Assembly (NCBI GenBank): GCA_013792135.1
Contig: VMSP01000099.1
Span: 1-64,000, forward strand
From: Desulfocapsa sp.
Lineage (GTDB): Bacteria; Desulfobacterota; Desulfobulbia; Desulfobulbales; Desulfocapsaceae
Length of the DNA stretch: 64,000 bases
Direction: 5' to 3'
Below the pieces are notes generated by a model that was given only the letters and a program-made list of their open reading frames with translations, ran no database searches and was not told where the DNA came from. Positions 27,412-36,969 of this stretch are shown here, in pieces; within the stretch, counting starts at the first letter, position 1, and every line of letters starts with the position of its first letter. The position numbers and the translations under genes are program-made.

Positions 27412-28844
27412 TGAAAAAGATGCTCTTCGCTTTATCCGTGAGTTTGTTATGTCCAATTTCGGCTCAAGTTGCTCAAGCTGGTTGGGTGGATGATTGGTTG
27501 CAACAGAGTAACTCAACTCAATCCGGTTATTTTGAAGGGCAACAGCGGGGATATTATTCCGCCGGCAGTTTTTCCGGTCGTTGGAAAAGTACCGCCGATT
27601 ATCCGGTAACTCTTGAAATGCCAAAAGTAAAGAGTGGCTGCGGTGGTATTGATGTGTTTATGGGCGGTTTTTCGTTTATGGATTCTGATTATCTAGTGGA
27701 TAAGCTCCAAGCCATCTTGTCAAATGCCGCGGGGGTGGCCTTCGACCTGGGACTTAAAACTCTCTGTGAGCAATGCTCCAACACGATTAAAAACTTTGAA
27801 GCTCTCTCTGACGCACTCAACCAGATGCAGATTGACGAATGTGCAGCAGCTAAGACCATGGTTGGGATTGTAGCTGACAAGGATGGTTTTCATTCCGGTG
27901 AAGAAATGAAGGAAAGACTCGGTACTGCGGTCAAAGAAAACAAATTGGTCAGCGGTGTATCGGAAATGTGGACGGACTTAACAGCAGAAGAACAGGCAAA
28001 CGGTGGTGCTGTAACATCTGGTGATGTTGGAGGTGTAACTTCAGGATGTAACACAGATGTACGAGATATGTTTTTAACCGGCAATTCGATGCTCGCTAAT
28101 GTCGGATCCAAAATGTCTATACCGGGATCTCATATTGATCTCATCCGTGGGCTGGTTGGTGATCTCAAATTATCGGGAGCGGCTGATGCGTATAAGATTT
28201 CTTACATGCCGCCATGTTCGGAGAATAATGCTGATTCAATCAAGTCCATTGCCAATGGTGATATTTACATCAAAAGCTCTACCGGTCAATGTTCGCAGGT
28301 TACTGATGGCAATAGGGATATGGGAGCGTATGTGAGAACTCAGTTGACCAGTATAGCCGACAAGATACGCACTAAAGGCGCATATACAGCGACAGAACTG
28401 GCTTTTATGGACTCAAATCCCTTGTCTCCATTGCCTATTCTCAAAAGTGCCGTAGGAACCAATACGGACGGTGCAACCATAAGCGGCCTGGCCGACATAA
28501 CCGCCACTGCTTACAGCCTGCAAATGATCTCGGATTTGTACGTTCGAGCTGAAATGATTGCCAGAAAAGCCAGAGAAGTGTTGGAGAAAAAGGCTTCGAG
28601 CTCAAATGGTGGACCGGAAAAATGTGCCGCTGTTATTTTTGCGGATAATGCAAGTCAGGACATTTCCCTCATGTTGGAGAAAATCCAACAGTTAAAAGAA
28701 GGGGCTAAGGCCAGTTATATCGCCTCGACATCAGAAATGAACGCAATTTTAAGCTATCTGGAACACATGCAGACCCTTGAAAGCAAGATGAACCAAGAAC
28801 TTACCCGCAGGTTCGGGAAAGATGTAGTCGCAAGGATTCAATAG
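27411..28844 (+). CDS. traH: T4SS protein TraH
   Basis: This 477-residue periplasmic protein has a signal peptide (1-23). The usual TraH landmarks are the N-terminal GWVDDWLQQSNST, the GCGGIDVFMGGFSFMDSDYLV box (about 83-103) and CEQCSNTIKNFEALSDALNQ. The C-terminal region is helical with predicted coiled coil. It associates with TraF and TraU in outer-membrane assembly. Its start codon overlaps the traF stop by one base. Confidence 0.93.
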   Translation: MKKMLFALSVSLLCPISAQVAQAGWVDDWLQQSNSTQSGYFEGQQRGYYSAGSFSGRWKSTADYPVTLEMPKVKSGCGGIDVFMGGFSFMDSDYLVDKLQAILSNAAGVAFDLGLKTLCEQCSNTIKNFEALSDALNQMQIDECAAAKTMVGIVADKDGFHSGEEMKERLGTAVKENKLVSGVSEMWTDLTAEEQANGGAVTSGDVGGVTSGCNTDVRDMFLTGNSMLANVGSKMSIPGSHIDLIRGLVGDLKLSGAADAYKISYMPPCSENNADSIKSIANGDIYIKSSTGQCSQVTDGNRDMGAYVRTQLTSIADKIRTKGAYTATELAFMDSNPLSPLPILKSAVGTNTDGATISGLADITATAYSLQMISDLYVRAEMIARKAREVLEKKASSSNGGPEKCAAVIFADNASQDISLMLEKIQQLKEGAKASYIASTSEMNAILSYLEHMQTLESKMNQELTRRFGKDVVARIQ

Positions 28845-28878
28845 AATCTGGAAAATGTAATCAAAGGAGAATGGAATT

Positions 28879-29508
28879 ATGTATCGAAAAATTTGTCTTT
28901 TTTTAACTTTAGCATCCACAGTTCCCATCCTTAGTTTTGCGGCAAATCCGAATTTTCAGGAAGGGCAAACGACAGTCCCACAGATGCAGCAGTATTTTGA
29001 AGGTCGAAAGGCTGAATATAATCAATACCTGGCCGACTTAGCGGCATACAATCAAGCTATCGCAGATCAACAAGCATGGGACAACCAAAAAAATCAAGAA
29101 GATCAGACGCAACAACAAACTCAGGCAAGCCTGCAAGCAGCTATAGATCAAAAATACCAGGAATGCTCACAATACCAAGACCCTGCAGAGCAACAGGCAT
29201 GTCAGCAAACTGTGACAGACATGCAAACCCAGATGTACGAACAAGCCGCAGACTATGCAGCATACCGACAAGCCCAGGATGGAACAAGGCCAGTTGTGGG
29301 GCAGCAACCGACCTTTCACGATAATACCGCCGAACTCGACAAGGCGTACATCTTTGATGGAAATCAGGTGCTGGAAGAGAAGGTTAATATCGTTGGTGAA
29401 AGAAATATGAAAGATTCATATACCGGCAGAACGATTAACAACGAGACAGATATACAAGATTACTACCACGGTCATTACGATTACGGGCAAGAAGTTGGTG
29501 AGATGTAA
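28879..29508 (+). CDS. Exported Gln/Tyr-rich protein between traH and traG, unknown
   Basis: This 209-residue protein has a clear signal peptide (1-22) and a strong AAAGGAGA site. The mature part is a long Gln/Ala/Tyr-rich coiled coil (about 30-135; LADLAAYNQAIADQQAWDNQ) and a Tyr/His-rich end (DIQDYYHGHYDYGQEVGEM). Two Cys in the middle could form a disulfide. I recognise no family. Position suggests a periplasmic or surface part of the transfer apparatus, in the place where other systems carry accessory or entry-exclusion genes. Confidence 0.7.
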   Translation: MYRKICLFLTLASTVPILSFAANPNFQEGQTTVPQMQQYFEGRKAEYNQYLADLAAYNQAIADQQAWDNQKNQEDQTQQQTQASLQAAIDQKYQECSQYQDPAEQQACQQTVTDMQTQMYEQAADYAAYRQAQDGTRPVVGQQPTFHDNTAELDKAYIFDGNQVLEEKVNIVGERNMKDSYTGRTINNETDIQDYYHGHYDYGQEVGEM

Positions 29509-29577
29509 AGATCATCTGGGGAAATCAGAGGATGAAACACTATCAAGTCAAATAGCCCCTCACGCTCATTATAAAGC

Positions 29578-32500
29578 ATGAAAAAAACCGCTGTCACATT
29601 ACCGGCCATTCTGTTCCTGGCATTCCTGTTTGTAGCCTTATTTCAGGCTACCCCTGCCTATGCTATGGACATGGAATATTATACCTACGGCGGTTTTGGC
29701 CCGATTACGCAAGCCTTTACACGGCTGGCACTGATCTTCAGTGATGCTGGGTATATAGGTTTGTTTACAGTGGTTACGGTTTTGGGTTTTCTTGCAGGGG
29801 CCATATCTTGGCTTGTCCAGGCCGCTAATGGCGGGAAAGCCACGCCTTTAACCTGGGCCGTCCCTGTGATCTTCGGGGTAGTGCTCTATCTGGGCCTGTT
29901 TGTTCCCAAGGGGAATATCACGGTTTATGACCCAACGCTCAATAGATTTCAGACTATTGGCGGTATCCCTGACGCGGTTGTCTTTACGGCTGGTGTTCTC
30001 AACAAAGTCGAAAGAGGGCTGGTTGAGATTATTGATACAGCCTCCGTTCCCGATTCTGAATACTCCCGAGGTGCTGGCGGCATTGGTTTCAAGACTTTGG
30101 AGTCAGTAAGAAACTCATACATAAAAGACAATCATCTCAGAACAAGCACAATCCGCTACACCAAGGATTGTGTGACTTTTGAACTGATGCGCCCAGGAAC
30201 TACTTTATCCCTTGATACTCTCCGCAATGACACCACTGATTTTCTAACCGAACTTAGCAAAGCAGTAAATCCGGCAATCTATACAGTTTATTATGATTCT
30301 GCTAATCCGGCAGGTGTAACTAAAACCTGTACCGAGGCATGGAACCTTATCCGGCCAATTTTTCAAAATCCCAATAACTATAATGAGGCGCTCAGGAAGA
30401 CATGCGGCAAGGCTTCTTTTAACTCCAACAATAATCTTGAATATAATCGCTGCAAAGAACTCATAACCAGCACCCTTAATTTCACAACGGGTAATACTGT
30501 CATACCAGAGAAGCTCATACAGCAACGACAAATCTCAGAAATTCTTTATACTTTCTACTATCAGGACGATGTGGAAACGGCGATGCTCATGGAAGCAAAC
30601 CGGAAGATCACCTCGCAAGGTGTTGGTGTTGGTATTGCCATGAACGAATGGATACCGATCATCAAGGCGATCATGACTGCTATTGCCATAGGCATGATTC
30701 CATTCCTGGCCTTATTCTTGCCGACACCTGTAGTCGGCAAAGCTCTTTCAGCCATGTTTGGCTTTTTCTGCTTTCTGACCATCTGGGGAATCACTGACGC
30801 AGTGGTTCATGCCGCGGCTATGGATTACGCACAATACGCTTTTGAGGAGGTGCGGCAGTCATCTTTAGGCGTTTACTCAATGGCGGCTTTTCCTTCATTA
30901 TCGGAAAAGATGATGGGCATGTTCGGCATTATCCGCTCGTCGGGTATCATGCTGGCAAGTCTCTTCACTATGATGCTGATTAAATTCGGCGGTCATGCCC
31001 TGGCTATGATGGCAGGGGGCTTGACCGGTCCGGTAAGTGGTGCAGGTGGAGCAGCCGGTAAGTTGATGACCCCGGAAGGCACCGCATCGGCCATGAGCGA
31101 GCAAAAGAAATCGGCTGGGTTGCTTGAGGGAATGCCACAGCATAGCTTCTCCAATCAAGCCTCCGCCGAGGCTTTCAATAGTGTCCATAGTCCGGTTGGT
31201 GGGTACAATTCCTCTATGAACGCCAGAAAAGCATTGGAACAATCAGGGCAAATCCCAAAAGGGACTTCGGATGCTGGCTATGCAGAGATGCAAAAGAACT
31301 TCAACCAGCAAGCTGGAACAGCAGCCGGTCAATCATCGGTTTCTCTTGGCCCAGATGGGCAAGCAACCCAGGGACAAACCAAGTCCGTCAATGCAGACGG
31401 CTCAACCAGTATGACCACTACCAACGGGGCTGGTGGGGTTGGCGTGCAAACGGATAACATGGCATCAGGTCAAGCCACCCATGCTACAGACGGTCATGGT
31501 GGCACAACACTCACGAGGGCGAGTGTCAACGGGATGAGTCCGATTGCAATGGCACATCAGGCCGCATACATAAAGACAAAGGGGGCTGGAGACAGTCTTG
31601 CCACCAATGAGAATTGGGCCAATGGACAGAGTTACATAAAGAATGCTGCCCTGACCAGCAGTGAGGCCCGTACTTATGGCGAAAACGTTAATAATTCTGT
31701 GTCTGCGAAACTGAACAAGGCTGTTAATAGTGGCTCCAGCTTTAAGGATAGTGTGGGCGAAAATACGCAAGCAAAGCTTTCAGCTTTTGCTGAAGCAAGT
31801 GGCGGATTACAAATTTTGGGGACAGGTGCAAAAGGTGGAGGCAGGTATGAAGTAACAGCTACAGGGAGCAATGGTAAAACAGTGAGTTTTGATGTGGATC
31901 AGAAAACATCGGAGGCTATAGGAAATGAAATAACCAAGGCACGATCTGAGGCCCTACAAGAAAGTATGGGGAGTAGCCAGGGGCTTGCTTTTGCCAATAA
32001 TTTGGCGCACAATATTGGCGCAACCAAAGCATCATCATTGATGAATGATGCCAGGGATATGCAGCGTTCGACAGAAACAACGGGAGCCGATCTGAGCACC
32101 GCCTTCGTTGGACACTATGCCACACAACGCTACGGTTCAGATAGTCCTGAAAATGTCCGCAAGGCGACGGATGCTATTAATCATATGGCAACAGGCGGGA
32201 GTGCTGGTGTTGCCCAATTAAATCAGCATATCGATTCGTTTCTTAAAAATGGCGATTACAGTTGGGGTGATGGAAAAGCTCAGGTGGGTGCTGCCATCGG
32301 TGCAGCCGGTGGGCAGGTTGGAAGTCAAGCCTCAAACATCCAGGGACAGGTAGGGCCAGCAGTAGGAGAATCAGCAAGTCATACATCCAGGATTACCACT
32401 GGTGATTTCAGCGGCAATCCTGGTGCCAATCATCCGCCATTGGTCGGGCCAGGAGAAGTTACAGGCCATGTAAATGCTACAGCAGATCAAAGGCTCCATG

Positions 32501-32658
32501 AACACCAAGACGCCAAATTGATGGGGCCAAATGGAGCATTAGTCGATAATTTAACAGGGTTCAATATACCTGCGGAAATCAAAGACGCAGATCAAATGAG
32601 CAGGGATAGAGACGCAGCAAGAACAGCCGCAGGCAAGCCTCCCTTAGAAGGAGATTGA
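29578..32658 (+). CDS. traG: T4SS mating-pair stabilisation protein TraG
   Basis: This 1026-residue protein has an N-terminal membrane domain (about 1-480) with helices around 5-28, 50-85, 90-110, 350-380, 385-420 and 440-475. A long C-terminal periplasmic or cytoplasmic region rich in Gly, Ser, Ala and Gln (480-1026) follows. F-type TraG_N features include YYTYGGFGPITQAFTRLALI at the beginning. In F the N-terminal part is needed for pilus assembly and the C-terminal part for mating-pair stabilisation and exclusion. It is the last tra gene present. Confidence 0.9.
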   Translation: MKKTAVTLPAILFLAFLFVALFQATPAYAMDMEYYTYGGFGPITQAFTRLALIFSDAGYIGLFTVVTVLGFLAGAISWLVQAANGGKATPLTWAVPVIFGVVLYLGLFVPKGNITVYDPTLNRFQTIGGIPDAVVFTAGVLNKVERGLVEIIDTASVPDSEYSRGAGGIGFKTLESVRNSYIKDNHLRTSTIRYTKDCVTFELMRPGTTLSLDTLRNDTTDFLTELSKAVNPAIYTVYYDSANPAGVTKTCTEAWNLIRPIFQNPNNYNEALRKTCGKASFNSNNNLEYNRCKELITSTLNFTTGNTVIPEKLIQQRQISEILYTFYYQDDVETAMLMEANRKITSQGVGVGIAMNEWIPIIKAIMTAIAIGMIPFLALFLPTPVVGKALSAMFGFFCFLTIWGITDAVVHAAAMDYAQYAFEEVRQSSLGVYSMAAFPSLSEKMMGMFGIIRSSGIMLASLFTMMLIKFGGHALAMMAGGLTGPVSGAGGAAGKLMTPEGTASAMSEQKKSAGLLEGMPQHSFSNQASAEAFNSVHSPVGGYNSSMNARKALEQSGQIPKGTSDAGYAEMQKNFNQQAGTAAGQSSVSLGPDGQATQGQTKSVNADGSTSMTTTNGAGGVGVQTDNMASGQATHATDGHGGTTLTRASVNGMSPIAMAHQAAYIKTKGAGDSLATNENWANGQSYIKNAALTSSEARTYGENVNNSVSAKLNKAVNSGSSFKDSVGENTQAKLSAFAEASGGLQILGTGAKGGGRYEVTATGSNGKTVSFDVDQKTSEAIGNEITKARSEALQESMGSSQGLAFANNLAHNIGATKASSLMNDARDMQRSTETTGADLSTAFVGHYATQRYGSDSPENVRKATDAINHMATGGSAGVAQLNQHIDSFLKNGDYSWGDGKAQVGAAIGAAGGQVGSQASNIQGQVGPAVGESASHTSRITTGDFSGNPGANHPPLVGPGEVTGHVNATADQRLHEHQDAKLMGPNGALVDNLTGFNIPAEIKDADQMSRDRDAARTAAGKPPLEGD

Positions 32659-32716
32659 GCAGATAGAGAGAATGTATTCAGTGGCTCGTAAAGTCTTGGC
32701 TGTTTTCAGATAAATC

Positions 32717-32932
32717 TTAATCATCAAGACAATGACTTTCATGCTGGTCAACCCATGACTGATGCCCTACATTATCAGGTAAAAAGGCGTAAGAAAGATC
32801 GCCGGTATAATCTGGTTCATTAGCAAAAAGTTCTTCACCATCCATGAGTTTAATATTCTTTCCAAGCTCGGTGGCAAATATCCGTTTAGTGATAGGCTCA
32901 AGCAACTTATCAATCGCATCTAAAAAACCCAT
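32717..32932 (-). CDS. Small acidic protein, unknown
   Basis: This 71-residue protein is on the strand opposite the tra operon, with GGAG eight bases before its ATG. It starts with an amphipathic helix (MGFLDAIDKLLEPITKRIFA) and ends acidic, with HQSWVDQHESHCLDD. No recognisable domain. It converges with traG and is divergent from the HU-like gene. Confidence 0.5.
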   Translation of the reverse strand: MGFLDAIDKLLEPITKRIFATELGKNIKLMDGEELFANEPDYTGDLSYAFLPDNVGHQSWVDQHESHCLDD

Positions 32933-33034
32933 GATTTATACTCCTGACAATTTTTGAAAAGTAAAACGTCTCTCATAAAATCTGTTATCACGAATCAATA
33001 ACAAAATCAAAACTCTTTCTATGGTGATAGAAAT

Positions 33035-33307
33035 ATGAACAAAAAAGAACTTGTCAATGCCGTTGCGAAAACACCTGGAATCACTGGGACTCAAGCTGAA
33101 AAGATCATCCAAAGTTTCATGGTCTCGATTACCACGGCACTCTCCAAGGGCGAGAAGGTGACTTTAATGGGTTTCGGGTCACTTCAAACTGTCAAAACCA
33201 AGACCAGAATGTATCGGGACATTAATAGCGGAGAGACTAAAAAAGCCCGAGGGAAAACCATAGTGAAATTTCGAACAGGTTCTCATTTATCAGAAAAGAT
33301 AAGGTAG
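33035..33307 (+). CDS. HU/IHF-family DNA-binding protein
   Basis: This 90-residue protein starts MNKKELVNAVAKTPGITGTQA and has the HU beta-arm region GFGSLQTVKTKTRMYRDINSGE followed by IVKFRTGSHL. Length and motif positions are those of HU. In a mobile element it may assist recombination or origin function by bending DNA. It is the last intact gene of the low-GC element. Confidence 0.9.
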   Translation: MNKKELVNAVAKTPGITGTQAEKIIQSFMVSITTALSKGEKVTLMGFGSLQTVKTKTRMYRDINSGETKKARGKTIVKFRTGSHLSEKIR

Positions 33308-33323
33308 CAAACAGCAGGAAGGA

Positions 33324-33370
33324 GCGGCCACTTCCGACGAGCTTTTTTGAGGCCCATTCTCAGTGGCCGC
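33324..33370. repeat. Inverted repeat after the HU-like gene
   Basis: Two perfect 9-bp GC arms (GCGGCCACT at 33324-33332 and AGTGGCCGC at 33362-33370) surround 29 bases with a T-run in the loop. It could be a terminator-like structure or a recombination-related site at the element's right edge. No T-run follows the second arm. Confidence 0.4.
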
Positions 33371-33405
33371 AGATCTTCATTGATATTTCAGCGGGTCAAA
33401 CCAGA

Positions 33406-33678
33406 TTGCAGAAAGTTTTTGTTAAGCCAAATGACACAGCAACCATCAACTGCCTTGATTGCCAATACACCAAAACCATTGTTATAGGCAAGTTTCGTTC
33501 AACTTGGCACACCATGATTGCACGTTGCACCTGCGGCCATACTTTTCCGATCAGCCTTGATTCTCGTAGATGTTGCAGAAAGAAAACTGCATTGCCGTTT
33601 ATTACCCAAATGAGCCAGGCCAGCCCCCTATCGTCCACACAAGGCTGGCGCAGAGCCTACTTCTTTTCCATCGGATAA
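33406..33678 (+). pseudogene. Truncated N-terminus of a PilZ-associated Cys-ribbon protein
   Basis: A TTG-started frame encodes CLDCQYTKTIVIGKF and then CTCGHTFPISLDSRRCCRKKT, a zinc-ribbon-like unit. In Desulfobacterota I recall similar units preceding a PilZ domain. The PilZ domain does not follow: the sequence runs into the 3' end of the oppositely oriented btuF-like gene. It is probably a remnant, perhaps cut by integration or deletion at the element boundary. Confidence 0.4.
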
Positions 33679-34514
33679 ATAAGATGCGCTATCTGTTCCA
33701 GACCCTTGACAAAGGTCCTGGGCGAGGGGCTACAGATGAGATCCGGATCCACGACAAAGACCTGTTTGTTGTGCACAGCTGAGATGGGCGTAAAACGCAA
33801 CCATTCGTCCTTCTCCCTTGCACCTATCCCACCTTCGCTGCCCATGACCGCAATGATAATCACATCCGGGTTCTGGGCCGTCACCTTTTCCCGGTTATAG
33901 CGGCCATCCCGCTGACCAGCGGCAATATTGATGCCGCCGGACAGCACAATAAAGTCATTGGTAAAGGAACTTACAACCGAAGCAAACAGGGGATGAGCGC
34001 CCACCTGCATGAACACCTTCTTGGGCGGCAAGCCCTTCACCCGCTGCTGAATAGCCTGAACTTCCTTCTGCGCTTCGGCAATGATCTCCCGGGCCCTAGC
34101 CTCTAAACCCAGCAACCTTCCGAGCTCCAAAAACTGGTCGCAGATAGCGGCAAAGTTTGACGGCTGCGGAAAATGAACCACCCGTACCCCGGAGGCCGCC
34201 AGTTGAGCCACCTGTTGCGGAGTGGTCAGACCGGTGGCCAAGATCAGATCGGGATGCAGACTCAGGATCTGTTCAATATTGACCTGCATCACCGAGCCAA
34301 TCTTCACCTTGTCACGGGCCGCGGCAGGATGAACGCAATAACTGGTATCGGCCACCAGACGATCCTCCGCCCCCAGCAGAAAGACATTCTCGGTATTGAT
34401 CGGCCCGAGAGAGACAATCCGCTGGGGATATTGCTGTCCATCCTCGCTAAACGCCGAAGCCGGAGACAAGCCAGCCGCTACAACCAGCAGCAGGCAGAGA
34501 AGGAATCGAAACAT
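33657..34514 (-). CDS. Periplasmic corrinoid/siderophore-binding protein (BtuF-like)
   Basis: This 285-residue protein has a signal peptide (1-21) and the helical-backbone substrate-binding fold. Features are PQRIVSLGPINTENVFLLGAEDRLVADTSY, the HPDLILATG strand, and a second lobe with KKVFMQVGAHPLFASVVSS and NPDVIIIAVMG. It is the last gene of the TonB-receptor operon, 3 bp after its stop. A corrinoid ligand is inferred from the B12 riboswitch upstream. No permease or ATPase partner occurs in this window. Confidence 0.85.
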   Translation of the reverse strand: MFRFLLCLLLVVAAGLSPASAFSEDGQQYPQRIVSLGPINTENVFLLGAEDRLVADTSYCVHPAAARDKVKIGSVMQVNIEQILSLHPDLILATGLTTPQQVAQLAASGVRVVHFPQPSNFAAICDQFLELGRLLGLEARAREIIAEAQKEVQAIQQRVKGLPPKKVFMQVGAHPLFASVVSSFTNDFIVLSGGINIAAGQRDGRYNREKVTAQNPDVIIIAVMGSEGGIGAREKDEWLRFTPISAVHNKQVFVVDPDLICSPSPRTFVKGLEQIAHLIYPMEKK

Positions 34515-34517
34515 TCG

Positions 34518-36530
34518 TTAATACTCCCACTTCAGGCCGACATAGATAGAACGTCCGGGCATAGGGTAGCCCTTGACATAGGCATAATCCTCATCAAAGA
34601 GGTTACGCAGCTCCCCGCGGACGGTGAAATCCCCAAGCTTCTCACTTTGGAGGAAACGATAGCTGAGCGTCAGGTCAGTCACTACAAAGCTGTCCAGCTT
34701 CACCACCGTGTAGGTCTCTTCCCAGTCGTCCACCTGCTGCGGCCCAGTATAGGTAACATTGACGCGGCCGGAAAAACCAGCCCCATTGGCAAAGGCCAGG
34801 CCCGTAGACATGGTCAGATCACTCGTATAGGTCAGATCAAGGCCGGTGGCGTCATCCTTATACGTGTTCAGCCAGGTCATATCGACAAAGGGCCGGACCT
34901 CCCAAGCCCAGCGCAATGGAACGCCGATATCATAGGAAAGCGCACCCTCAACTCCACTGAGGGTGGCGCTGCCCAGATTGGTATAACTGGTGATATTACC
35001 CGGCAAACTGCTGCGGACAATCTTGTCCTCAAAATCAGTGGTAAACCAGGTCAATGCTCCGGAAAAACCGGATTTGGTGTAATCGGCGCCACCTTCCCAG
35101 GTCAGGCTTTTTTCTGGATTAAGATTCGGATTGCCGAGAGTGCGACGGCCGGAAGAAACAAAATCAATGGCAAGCTGATCAGCTGAAGGGATGACAAAAC
35201 CCTGTGCCACCTGGCCCCGCAGCTTGAGAGTATCAGTGACCATCCAGGCCAGACCGAACTGAGGTGTGGTATGGGAGGTGTCCTCATTACGACCGACGGG
35301 CTGCTCCACCTCCACAGTGTACCAATCCTGACGGATACCGCCGGAGACAAAAACCCGGTTATCAAACACCCCAACCTTGGCCAGCAGAAACATGGCCGGA
35401 TTGTCATAGCTCGTTTGCTGGGGGCTCCAGCTGTTTTCCACCTTATAATGCAGCCAGTCCAGGCCGGTGGTCAGATTCAACACTCCAAACGCGCCGCTTA
35501 TCTGGGCCTGGGCGCCCTGCTGGTCAGTCTTGTTGCGTGACTCAAGGCCGTCATCCCAGCCCGAGGCATTGGAGATCATGGGATCGACCCAACTGTTTTT
35601 ATCCTGGCCGAAAAAATAGCGGCCCATCCACTGATAGCGACCCGAGCTGTTCTGGCCGTTATAACGGCTATCCACCGAATAGTTGCTCTTGTCATTATAA
35701 TTATCGGTATCATTGGCGCTCAGATAGCCGGGATCGCCAACATGATCGGCATCAAAATCGGTGACAATCACCCCGAAACGGTTGCCGGGGGCCAACTCAT
35801 AGCCCACATTGGCGCTCACCCCGGTCTGAGAATCGATCCCGGTATTGGCAAAGGTGACACCGCCGCCTGTTTTGTAGTCATCCAGGGTGGAACGGGAAAT
35901 GGCCCCGGCGAAATCAAAGCCATGCCCTTTTGCTGTGCCGCCGACATCCACTGCGGCCTCTCCGAAACTGCCGCCCCCACTCTCGACAAAGGCGGAATTG
36001 CTTTTGCCCTGACGGGTGATGATATTGACCACCCCGCCCATGCCGCCGGAGCCATACTGAGCCGCTCCGGGACCGCGGATAATCTCAATCCGCTCCACAT
36101 TTTTGGTCATGATCTTGGCAAGATTACCGGTTCCAGCCCGGCGGCCATCAAGCAAGATCAGCACATGACTCTGAAGATCATTACCCATGGTATCGGTACG
36201 AAAGCCGCGAATGCCGATCGAGGTCAGCGCCCCCGGATACTTTTGGATATGACCGATTCCCTTTTCCGCAATCAGATCAGCCACCGAATCAGCACTACTA
36301 CGTTCAATCTCCTCACGGTCGATCACTGTAAGGTTGGCGCTCACCTCGCTCTTCTTTTCCGGAACACGGCTGGCGGTAATGGTCAGATAGGTCTTGCCGT
36401 TGACGGTCTCAATACCCGGAACGACGTCACCCTCAGGACTTGACGCGGATGCGCCTTCCACGGCCATCGCGCCGCTCACCTCAAAAGTCAACAGCGAACA
36501 CAATGCCAGAAAGGAAACCTGCTTTTTCAT
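34518..36530 (-). CDS. TonB-dependent outer-membrane receptor under B12 riboswitch control
   Basis: The protein has 670 residues from ATG 36530, which has AAGGAG six bases upstream; the longer frame to 36641 lies in the riboswitch terminator. A signal peptide is followed by a plug domain (ITVIDREEIERSSADSVADL, IRGPGAAQYGSGGMGGVVNI), then a 22-strand-type barrel ending SIYVGLKWEY with the terminal aromatic residue. Similar in size and plug to BtuB/CirA relatives. It should import a corrinoid or related tetrapyrrole across the outer membrane. The TonB box was not located with certainty. Confidence 0.9.
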   Translation of the reverse strand: MKKQVSFLALCSLLTFEVSGAMAVEGASASSPEGDVVPGIETVNGKTYLTITASRVPEKKSEVSANLTVIDREEIERSSADSVADLIAEKGIGHIQKYPGALTSIGIRGFRTDTMGNDLQSHVLILLDGRRAGTGNLAKIMTKNVERIEIIRGPGAAQYGSGGMGGVVNIITRQGKSNSAFVESGGGSFGEAAVDVGGTAKGHGFDFAGAISRSTLDDYKTGGGVTFANTGIDSQTGVSANVGYELAPGNRFGVIVTDFDADHVGDPGYLSANDTDNYNDKSNYSVDSRYNGQNSSGRYQWMGRYFFGQDKNSWVDPMISNASGWDDGLESRNKTDQQGAQAQISGAFGVLNLTTGLDWLHYKVENSWSPQQTSYDNPAMFLLAKVGVFDNRVFVSGGIRQDWYTVEVEQPVGRNEDTSHTTPQFGLAWMVTDTLKLRGQVAQGFVIPSADQLAIDFVSSGRRTLGNPNLNPEKSLTWEGGADYTKSGFSGALTWFTTDFEDKIVRSSLPGNITSYTNLGSATLSGVEGALSYDIGVPLRWAWEVRPFVDMTWLNTYKDDATGLDLTYTSDLTMSTGLAFANGAGFSGRVNVTYTGPQQVDDWEETYTVVKLDSFVVTDLTLSYRFLQSEKLGDFTVRGELRNLFDEDYAYVKGYPMPGRSIYVGLKWEY

Positions 36531-36573
36531 TTTTTCTCCTTGAAAAAATTGCAGGTCCGGGGCATGCACAAGG

Positions 36574-36615
36574 CAAAAAAAATCCCCGGACCAATATAAT
36601 ATTGATCCGGGGATT
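36574..36615 (-). terminator. Riboswitch-controlled intrinsic terminator (copy 1)
   Basis: A near-perfect long stem (36581-36615; AATCCCCGG pairing with CCGGGGATT) is followed on the minus strand by seven T (36580-36574), between the cobalamin aptamer and the receptor start. It is the expected expression platform for shutting off transcription when cobalamin binds. Confidence 0.88.
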
Positions 36616-36680
36616 CCCTTATTTATCCACAGATGACACACAGACCTGCCCCTTGTCCACGGGAACAGCCGTTCTTCTTT

Positions 36681-36840
36681 CAGACAGGTCTTCTGACTTC
36701 CGGATCGTCCTCCCTGTTGCGCCTTCCCAACCTGAAAATCCGGTCAGTGGCTTGAATGCAACGGTCGTCCCCGGTCACAGCGGCGGGCCCGTCCCGGATT
36801 GTCACCGGGTTCCCTTTTAAGCTCTGTTATGAGCATCTGA
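36681..36840 (-). promoter_or_regulatory. Cobalamin (AdoCbl-type) riboswitch, copy 1
   Basis: On the minus strand the segment has the conserved cobalamin-riboswitch blocks in order: AAAAGGGAACCCGGTG, AATCCGGGACGGGCCCGCCG, GCCACTG, GGGAAGGCG and the B12 box AAGTCAGAAGACCTGTC. A promoter lies upstream: -35 TTGACT (36883-36878), a 17-bp spacer, and -10 TAAAGA (36860-36855). It controls the TonB receptor and BtuF-like gene. Confidence 0.96.
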
Positions 36841-36969
36841 AATTATTCATTTATTCTTTAATGAAAAAACAGGGACCAGTCAACATTTTTTTGGTTCTAA
36901 TTGTTTGCTGAGGGCCGATGCCAAAATTTTCCCTTCTTTTTTCCTGTTTCCGGCAACAGTGCTGATCAG

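Noticed and set aside
32650-33700. Second attachment site repeating the tRNA-Arg 3' end
   Set aside because: No copy of TTCGAATCCCTCCGGGCG or a close variant was found by eye near the presumed right boundary.
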